Source of the DNA: Candidatus Finniella inopinata | Lineage (GTDB): Bacteria; Pseudomonadota; Alphaproteobacteria; Holosporales; Holosporaceae | Reading direction: 5' to 3' | Length of the DNA stretch: 64,000 nt | Assembly (NCBI GenBank): GCA_945888455.1 | Contig: CAMCZV010000001.1 | Location: forward strand, 104,582-168,581 | Shown: in pieces, positions 58,364-64,000 of the stretch | How the letters are laid out: every line of letters begins with the position of its first letter | How positions within the stretch are numbered: the first letter of the stretch is position 1 | The notes under the pieces: generated by a model | Seen by the model: the letters and a program-made list of their open reading frames with translations, nothing else | Told to the model about the DNA's origin: nothing | Database searches by the model: none | Translations under genes and position numbers: made by a program

Positions 58364-59092
58364 ATGGTTGGAATTTTGGCACGCAATTTGGCTCTGTGTT
58401 TAGGAAAAAACAAAGTTTTACGCGATGTTTCCCTGACGGTGGATCCGGGGAAATCCTTGGTTTTAATGGGCCAATCTGGGGTTGGAAAATCCGTTCTGGT
58501 TCGCGCATTGTTGGGGTTGCTGCCCAGAGAAAAGGGGACGGTGGAATTGGGAAATTTTATCACAACACCCGACTCTGTGTTGCCACCTTTGGATTTTTTT
58601 CAACAAACCGGTGTGGTTTTTCAGTCTTATGCCCTATTTGACAGTTTACGCGTTTGGGAAAACGTGGCCTTTCGCATCAAAGGATCTGATCGTACGCGCA
58701 GAGAGCGCGCCGCACGCCTGTTGCACCAAGTTGAATTATCCGATGCCACATTAGATCTTTATCCCAACACCCTATCTGGCGGCATGAAACGTCGGGTCAG
58801 CATTGCGCGATCCATTGCTTTGTCACCAAAATTTCTGTTTTTTGATGAACCCACCGAAGGGCTGGACCCCATTTTATCCCACACCATTTCCGTCCTCATT
58901 CGAAAAGTAATCACCCAATTACAAGCCACGGCCATTACCATTTCTCATGACATTCACAGCGCCACGCACATCGGTGATCACATTGCCCTATTACACGATG
59001 GCGTATTGGGATGGCACGGAAAATCCAACGAATTGCATCGCACAACCCACCCCATCATGCGACGGTTTATCGAATACAGCACTGGATCATGA
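58364..59092 (+). CDS. ABC transporter ATPase, MlaF-like
   Basis: Cytoplasmic ATPase of the type that powers phospholipid exchange between membranes (Mla system). ATG 58364 is preceded by TTTGGA. Walker A is GQSGVGKS (residues ~36-43), the signature LSGGMKRRVSIARSI and Walker B FLFFDEPTEGLDP. The Met in the signature and the sequence around it match MlaF/Ttg2A best. Length is 242 residues. The permease MlaE, and MlaD, are not adjacent, so assignment to the Mla system is inferred from sequence alone. Confidence 0.82.
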   Translation: MVGILARNLALCLGKNKVLRDVSLTVDPGKSLVLMGQSGVGKSVLVRALLGLLPREKGTVELGNFITTPDSVLPPLDFFQQTGVVFQSYALFDSLRVWENVAFRIKGSDRTRRERAARLLHQVELSDATLDLYPNTLSGGMKRRVSIARSIALSPKFLFFDEPTEGLDPILSHTISVLIRKVITQLQATAITISHDIHSATHIGDHIALLHDGVLGWHGKSNELHRTTHPIMRRFIEYSTGS

Positions 59093-59195
59093 TGACCGAT
59101 TGTTGATAAAATGGTTTGTGGATAGACGGGGGTTTTACAGAAAAATTAACCTATGTTTTGTTATGCTTTTGATCATACCATAAAAGCCATCGGCC

Positions 59196-60566
59196 ATGAA
59201 AGTTCTGATCTGTGGAGTGGGGTCCATTGGATCCAGTTTGATTCATTATTTATCCTTGTATTATGAAATTGTTGCCATTGATCAGGATGCATCGGCGCTA
59301 GATCGCATTTCATCTGCATACGATGTGCAAACCATCCGTGGCAGCGCCTCTGACCCACGCATTTTGGAACAAGCAGACCTGAATAAACATTCTTATGTAT
59401 TGGGGGTTACCCAATGGGATGAGGTTAATTTGGTCACCTGTCACCTCAGTCATCTTTTTGGCGCAGTCACCACCGTGGCACGATTGGAAAACAAGGCCTA
59501 TTTTCAAGATACATTTTCTGAACCTTTGTCCAAATATTTTGAACTCAATTACTCTTTTTCATCCCATCAGGTTTCAACATCATGCATTTTGGCAAGCTTG
59601 GATTACCCCTATTGTTTTGATGCATTGCCCATTTTGAACGGAGCAGCCATGGTTTTGGGCATTCAAATGACGCCGTCTCATCCTTGGGTGGGGAAAACCG
59701 TGGCGGATATTGAACGTTCTTCTGGCATGCGATTAATCCGAATAATGACGCATCACACCCACTGGATTCCCAATTCGACAGATGTTTTGGGGGCCAATGA
59801 TGCCGTCTATGGGGTGGTGGCTGTCACGGATATACCCCAATTAAATGCACTCCATGATCTTTCTGATCAGAAAAAAGCAATCCTGTGCTTGGGGGCTTCC
59901 CCCATTTTGTTTTCCTTTTTACCCTATGCCCTGGACAGGGGTTTACGCATAACCCTGTTATCAGACAATGAAGACGATTTATTGGCGGCATCTCAGCAAT
60001 GTCCAGGCATCCAACTGATTCAAGGAGCCTATAACGATCCAAAATTATTGAAAACGGCATTAAAACATCAGGATACGGTAATCAGCATGGGGCCAAGCGA
60101 CGAGCACAACATTCTTGCATCCGTCATGGCCCACAGTTATGGGATAAAACACACCATGGCGTGTATTGAAAATTTACATTGCTTGTCGCCACTTTGTGTT
60201 CGTGGCGTGAATCAAATGATTCATTCTGGACCACGCATTGTGATGGAAATTCTGAAAAAGATCACCCAACAAGAAGATGCCTGGGTCTATCCCCTGCAAG
60301 GCATGGCCACAGGTATGGTGATCCAAGCGTATGTGCGACCAGAATCAAAAATGGCGGGAACACTGTGCCAAGATTGGCAAGAAGATCGTTGGCGTATTGT
60401 GGCGCTGTATCGAAATGATACTCTGATTTGGAATCCTGAAACCATTGCTGCAGGCGATCACATTTTGGCCACGGCACTGCCCGAAGGGTACGAGGTTTTT
60501 GAACATGCTCTGGTTATGCCATCATTAAAAACCAAGGCGGCCTGTCCCCATTCCGATCCAGAATAA
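59196..60566 (+). CDS. trkA: Trk potassium uptake regulatory protein TrkA
   Basis: Cytoplasmic NAD(H)-binding gate of the TrkH/TrkG potassium transporter. Two RCK units in tandem: the first Rossmann motif GVGSIG at residues 7-12 is intact, with the acidic strand end DQDASALDRI. The second unit starts near residue 227 with LGASPIL in place of GxGxxG, so its nucleotide site may be weak. RCK-C domains are seen around 140-220 and 360-440. Length, 456 residues, is standard. No trkH is near. Confidence 0.93.
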   Translation: MKVLICGVGSIGSSLIHYLSLYYEIVAIDQDASALDRISSAYDVQTIRGSASDPRILEQADLNKHSYVLGVTQWDEVNLVTCHLSHLFGAVTTVARLENKAYFQDTFSEPLSKYFELNYSFSSHQVSTSCILASLDYPYCFDALPILNGAAMVLGIQMTPSHPWVGKTVADIERSSGMRLIRIMTHHTHWIPNSTDVLGANDAVYGVVAVTDIPQLNALHDLSDQKKAILCLGASPILFSFLPYALDRGLRITLLSDNEDDLLAASQQCPGIQLIQGAYNDPKLLKTALKHQDTVISMGPSDEHNILASVMAHSYGIKHTMACIENLHCLSPLCVRGVNQMIHSGPRIVMEILKKITQQEDAWVYPLQGMATGMVIQAYVRPESKMAGTLCQDWQEDRWRIVALYRNDTLIWNPETIAAGDHILATALPEGYEVFEHALVMPSLKTKAACPHSDPE

Positions 60567-60604
60567 TCTTTTTCAAATACGTTTAAAAAAAGCCTTTTTA
60601 GGGG

Positions 60605-60633
60605 TTGCATTGGGGGTAAAAAGTACATATATT
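60605..60633 (+). promoter_or_regulatory. Promoter of initiator tRNA
   Basis: TTGCAT (60605-60610), exactly 17 bases, then TATATT (60628-60633), 6 bases before the mature tRNA 5' end. Good sigma-70-like match. Confidence 0.7.
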
Positions 60634-60638
60634 AATAA

Positions 60639-60715
<77 letters not shown>

Positions 60716-61084
60716 AGAAAAAATGACATAAAACCAAATTAATTGACGATTGTTCATCGCTCTTGCAAGGGTTTTTTGCAGACCTTTTCACAAGTTTTAT
60801 GCTTAAAAGATTCGAACCTTCTGGATTCTGCACCCGTTAGGGTAGGTCTCACCTATTGGGGGTCGTACCCGCCTGAGCAGGGTTGCTTGGTATTGATCTG
60901 GACCACAGGATTAACGTTGGATTCTGAACCCTTAGTCTGAACATCCAGCCGTTTTCATTGTCGAGCGCTGATTCAAAAAGTCTGAACAATGGAAAGGTTG
61001 TAATATCCATCTGAAGGGTACCAGGGGATCAAAATCACGCCACCATAATGAACCATTAATGGGTTAAAAACGAAATGAAAAGTG
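60716..61084. other. Gene-poor stretch between two tRNA genes
   Basis: About 370 bases between convergent tRNA-fMet and tRNA-Gln. A 65-codon plus-strand frame (60743-60940) has no ribosome site or family resemblance. No attachment-site repeat of either tRNA was seen. Confidence 0.45.
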
Positions 61085-61156
61085 CTGGGGTGCTAGGATT
61101 CGAACCTAGGGATGACGGTACCAAAAACCGTTGCCTTACCGCTTGGCTACACCCCA
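61085..61156 (-). tRNA. tRNA-Gln (anticodon TTG)
   Basis: Minus strand: acceptor TGGGGTG/CACCCCA, D-arm GCC…GGC, anticodon stem ACGGT/ACCGT with loop TTTTGGT (anticodon TTG), T-arm CTAGG-TTCGAAT-CCTAG, discriminator G. CCA is not encoded. Confidence 0.95.
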
Positions 61157-61249
61157 ATGCTTTTTCATTGTAACAAAACCCGAGACGCACAACAAGGCCC
61201 AACACAGGGTTTTTTACCCAAAGATTGAAACAACCACAGAAAAATAGGC

Positions 61250-61290
61250 AAAAAAAAATGCCCGTTTAGAACAAAGTTCTGTCAGGGCAA
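61250..61290 (-). terminator. Terminator of the 49-residue peptide gene
   Basis: Minus strand: TGCCC…GGGCA outer stem with an inner perfect AGAAC/GTTCT stem, followed by eight T. It is 41 bases past the stop of the small gene. Confidence 0.75.
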
Positions 61291-61330
61291 TACAAAAAAA
61301 CCGATCAACAGACCGGTTCAACAGCGAAAA

Positions 61331-61480
61331 TTACGAAGCATCTGGTTCTGTTTTTTCACCTTCTGCTTCTGCTTCTTCTTTGTCTACTTGTGGGCCTTCT
61401 TTCTTTTCGTGTGTGCATGTATCAGCAGAAACAGAAACAGTTAAACAGAACATAGCCAACATTAATGCATACCTTGTCAT
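61331..61480 (-). CDS. Small secreted peptide, 49 residues
   Basis: A short gene of unknown function, with strong support. The ATG at 61480 has a perfect AAGGAG box about 7 bases upstream, and a clear terminator follows the TAA. The product begins MTRYALMLAMFCLTVSVSAD, a textbook signal peptide with an A-x-A-like cleavage site. The mature part is only about 30 residues, with one Cys (TCTHEKKEGP) and a Glu/Lys-rich acidic tail ending TEPDAS. Its promoter would lie in 61481-61600, back to back with rpmF; no good match was found. Confidence 0.7.
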   Translation of the reverse strand: MTRYALMLAMFCLTVSVSADTCTHEKKEGPQVDKEEAEAEGEKTEPDAS

Positions 61481-61594
61481 TTATTTTCTCCTTGTTTTTA
61501 TAGGTTTTACAGGACCACCATAACCTTGTTTTAACCTCTGTGGCAATAGGGTTAAAAAAAATAGTCTAAAATTTGTAAAAAGAGTGTTTCAGCG

Positions 61595-61623
61595 TTGATT
61601 TTTTTACCTTGCAGACGTACAAT
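61595..61623 (+). promoter_or_regulatory. Promoter of rpmF-plsX
   Basis: TTGATT (61595-61600), 17-base spacer, TACAAT (61618-61623), about 30 bases before the rpmF ATG. Good sigma-70-like match. Confidence 0.65.
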
Positions 61624-61652
61624 ACGACTAATCATTTTATAAGATTCCATCC

Positions 61653-61874
61653 ATGGCCGTTCCAAAAAAGAAAACGAGCCCCTCTCGACAAGGGATGCGC
61701 AGCTCTGGCAAACATGTGCATGTTGACAACATGGTGCTGTGCAACAACTGTGACAATTTTCGCAGACCCCACCATATGTGCTTGCATTGCGGGCATTATG
61801 ATGGCCGTCATGTGATGACCACCAAGTCTCAAAAACGTGCCCAAAGAGCACTGGATGGCACAGAGAGTACATGA
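61653..61874 (+). CDS. rpmF: 50S ribosomal protein L32
   Basis: Large-subunit protein with a zinc ribbon. It starts [19 protein letters not shown] as usual and has four Cys: 30, 33, 43 and 46 (LCNNC…CLHC), so it is the zinc-binding form. Length is 73 residues. Its stop overlaps the plsX start (ATGA), the conserved rpmF-plsX pair. Confidence 0.96.
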   Translation: MAVPKKKTSPSRQGMRSSGKHVHVDNMVLCNNCDNFRRPHHMCLHCGHYDGRHVMTTKSQKRAQRALDGTEST

Positions 61875-62902
61875 CTTTACTCGCCGTTGACGTGATGGGG
61901 GGGGACGATGCGCCGTATGTGTGCATCGAAGGGATATCCATGTTTCACAAGAAATGTCCTGATGCTCAATTTTTACTCTTTGGGGATCAGGCGGTTATCA
62001 CCCCTCTTTTAAATGCATACAAAAACCTGGAACCTGTTTGCACCCTTGTTCACACCGATGAATGCATTTCGCCCACGGCCAAGCCATCTTCTGTATTGCG
62101 TCAATGGCCACGGTCCAGCATGCGTTTGGCTCTGGAGGCGGTGTCAAATAAAACGGCGCATGCCGCGGTTTCAGCGGGAAACACGGGGGCCTATTTGGCC
62201 TTATCCAAGAATATTTTAAGAACGCTGGGCAGCATTGATCGACCCGCCATTGCTTCTCAATTTCCCAGCAACAACGGTCAACTGATTATTTTATTGGATT
62301 TGGGTGGCACTCTGGATGCCTCTTCTCGAAATCTGGTGGAATATGCTCAGATGGGCAGCATTTTTGCAGAAAAGGTTTTGAAAATTTCTCAACCCAGCGT
62401 CGGACTGTTGAATGTTGGAAAAGAAGACACCAAGGGCAGCGACACCTTGCAACAAGCCTTTTTAAGCCTGAAATCATCCGCTCTGAATTTTCACGGATTT
62501 GTAGAAGGTCACGACATTGCCATGGGTACCGTTTCCGTGGTGGTCACCGATGGGTTTTCTGGAAACATTGCATTAAAAACGGCCGAAGGCATTGCCAAAT
62601 TATGCTTTTCATCGTTAAAAAAGAGCTTTTCATCCCACTGGTGGGGTAAAATCGTTGGCCTATTGGCCAGACCTTTTTTAAAGGATCTGCACAACCGTTT
62701 TGACCCACGAATTTATAATGGCGCCATATGGCTGGGTCTGAATGGAATTGCCGTTAAGAGTCATGGTGGAACCGATGCTGTGGGTTTTTCTCATGCCCTG
62801 CAAATGGCTTATGATATGGTTAAAGCCAACATCGTTTCCGAAATTGAAACATCCTTGAATACCAAGGACGATGAACCAAGAGATGCTGCTCGCTTGATTT
62901 AA
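61871..62902 (+). CDS. plsX: Phosphate acyltransferase PlsX
   Basis: Converts acyl-ACP to acyl-phosphate for phospholipid synthesis (with PlsY). N-terminal [13 protein letters not shown], then [36 protein letters not shown] and [15 protein letters not shown] are family blocks. Length is 343 residues. It overlaps rpmF by four bases. fabH and ihfA, usual followers, are not present; a decayed gene follows instead. Confidence 0.95.
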   Translation: MTLLAVDVMGGDDAPYVCIEGISMFHKKCPDAQFLLFGDQAVITPLLNAYKNLEPVCTLVHTDECISPTAKPSSVLRQWPRSSMRLALEAVSNKTAHAAVSAGNTGAYLALSKNILRTLGSIDRPAIASQFPSNNGQLIILLDLGGTLDASSRNLVEYAQMGSIFAEKVLKISQPSVGLLNVGKEDTKGSDTLQQAFLSLKSSALNFHGFVEGHDIAMGTVSVVVTDGFSGNIALKTAEGIAKLCFSSLKKSFSSHWWGKIVGLLARPFLKDLHNRFDPRIYNGAIWLGLNGIAVKSHGGTDAVGFSHALQMAYDMVKANIVSEIETSLNTKDDEPRDAARLI

Positions 62903-63088
62903 GCATCCCCGTTTACTCTAGGGCAGATTTTTTCATCACGACATGCTTTTTTCGTAACCAGCCCGTATACGCATCACACCATTGCTGAGTTAACCATATT
63001 GTTGAATGTTTAATATTTTTAATGTAAAATTATAAAGAATTTAAATATTTTTCCGATTCGTTGATAATTTTAAAAAAAGGAAAATATT

Positions 63089-63876
63089 GTGAAAAAATTA
63101 ATGAAAAAATGAAGCCTGTTGCTGGCCTTTGCCCTGGTTTTTACCAGAGAAATGAGTTAGCACATCTCTGCGGTGGAGGGCGATACTGATTCATCGTTCA
63201 CGACAACAATAAAGGGAGTCATCACGTATCAAGTTCAGTTGGAGGGTTTGATGACATTGATATAAAATCAATGGAATTGATAATGGTGCCCTTGGAGGAT
63301 CTGACTCAGCAAAAAACCGACCTGCTCAACGGGGCGCAATCATGGGACAAGACAAAACCCTTATTGGATTTATTATTCAATATTTGTGGAGAAAATCATG
63401 ATTCAATAATGGAACATTGCGATTTATTCGAAAATTTTAAAGAATTGCGTCGCGATGCTAAAAGCGCAATGAAAAAGATATTCGACAATCTTCTAGAATT
63501 ACAGAATAGCTTCAAGGCAACTTTCGAACAAGGGGCGGTAAAAACATTAATAGACGCTGCTCTATCCGTTCGTATGGACTTACCCAATTATGCTCCACGA
63601 ATACGCGATAGTATCTCTCAGATATCAAAATAAAGAGCGAAACATATCGAAAGGATTCAATAATCTGAAGAAAAAATGAAACAAATTGACCCTCAGGTCT
63701 CTCATGCAGATAAGGGGCGTGCTTTCTATTTAAAACAGATACAACGTAACCAGGACTATTTACAAAAGTGCGAAAAAGTGGCCACGAAAGTAGTGGCTAC
63801 AATTGCTGATCAATTGGCGGAGGACAGCCCGTATTTCACTGTCGTGAAAAAGATCCGCGATTTAGAAAAAGAATAA
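63089..63876 (+). pseudogene. Decayed gene of a secreted protein
   Basis: The GTG at 63089 follows an AAAGGA box and begins MKKLMKK, but the next codon is TGA (63110). Beyond it the same frame reads SLLLAFALVFTRE, clearly the core of a signal peptide, then TAG. Near 63240 coding sense moves to another frame, giving a 120-codon open stretch (63271-63633). After TAA it continues in that frame through a second TAA to a 66-codon stretch (63676-63876). So there are several stops and at least one frameshift in what was a roughly 260-residue exported helical protein. Both surviving pieces are helical and charged. No family was recognised. Confidence 0.7.
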
Positions 63877-63895
63877 TCCCAAACTTGGATTTAGA

Positions 63896-63920
63896 ACGGG
63901 GTGGTTATGTCCCACCCCGT
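63896..63920. other. Perfect 9-bp hairpin after the pseudogene
   Basis: ACGGGGTGG and CCACCCCGT enclose a 7-base loop, 20 bases after the last stop. No T-run follows on either strand, so it is not a canonical terminator. Confidence 0.5.
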
Positions 63921-64000
63921 GGGTTAAGAAATCAAAACATTACGACAGCAAAAGCATAGGATTTTGAATCAAGTTTTGAAATGTGGTTAAAAATTCTGCC

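Noticed and set aside
63110-63112. TGA read as tryptophan in the terminal pseudogene
   Set aside because: TGA is the normal stop of many intact genes here (polA, comM, nusA), and other stops and a frameshift also interrupt this gene.

Overview
The window reads as chromosome of a Gram-negative alphaproteobacterium, probably a host-associated or intracellular one. The alphaproteobacterial signs are a class I lysyl-tRNA synthetase, an alpha/beta glycyl-tRNA synthetase, SecB, an IHF-beta-like protein and a membrane pyrophosphatase. The outer-membrane genes (tolB, lptD, bamA, skp, lpxD, an AsmA-like giant) show a full LPS-type envelope. Host association is inferred from familiar operons broken into isolated genes, several unrecognised proteins with signal peptides, one decayed gene and some degenerate enzymes. 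A Holosporales-like or Rickettsiales-like lineage fits, but I cannot prove it from sequence alone. GC content looks to be in the mid-40s by eye (not counted); intergenic spacers are AT-rich but hold odd poly-G/poly-C hairpins.

Layout. 1-5.8 kb: 3' part of polA, then secD, secF and ruvC on the plus strand. 5.8-17.4 kb: comM (-), tolB (+), then lptD, lepA, fabG and a 1037-residue AsmA-like protein (-). 17.7-22 kb: ihfB (+), then gyrA, ssb and a CGFS glutaredoxin (-). 22.1-26.1 kb (+): a secreted unknown protein, the H+-pyrophosphatase hppA and an orphan ABC-3 metal permease. 26.1-32.5 kb (-): a Vat/CatB-like acetyltransferase, lysK, glyS, glyQ and a second secreted unknown protein. 32.8-38.7 kb: a pseudouridine synthase with a long repetitive RPAYG tail (-), then nusA-infB (+).

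38.7-42.7 kb: dsbB, tRNA-Gly(CCC), a secreted WG-repeat protein (+) and a SuhB-like pseudo-phosphatase (-), with two long gene-poor stretches. 43-47.5 kb: bamA-skp-lpxD (+). 47.9-53.7 kb: secB (-), a small gene split at a poly-A run (+), rpsP (-), tRNA-Asn (-), a secreted acidic protein (-), mreB (+) and a secreted repeat protein (-). 53.7-60.6 kb: rnhA (-), cdsA (+), mscS (-), pyrH (-), an MlaF-like ATPase (+) and trkA (+). 60.6-64 kb: tRNA-fMet (+), tRNA-Gln (-), a 49-residue secreted peptide (-), rpmF-plsX (+) and a pseudogene of a secreted protein.

Most genes serve envelope assembly (Sec export, Bam, Lpt, LpxD, CdsA, PlsX, AsmA-like, MlaF-like), translation and transcription (tRNAs, synthetases, NusA, IF2, LepA, S16, L32), or DNA upkeep (PolA, GyrA, SSB, RuvC, ComM, RNase HI, IHF). 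No complete mobile element, CRISPR array, rRNA operon or defence island was seen. The most unusual material is the scattered set of signal-peptide proteins without recognisable domains, the repeat tail on the pseudouridine synthase, the insert in LpxD, the altered quinolone-site residues in GyrA and the degenerate SuhB active site.
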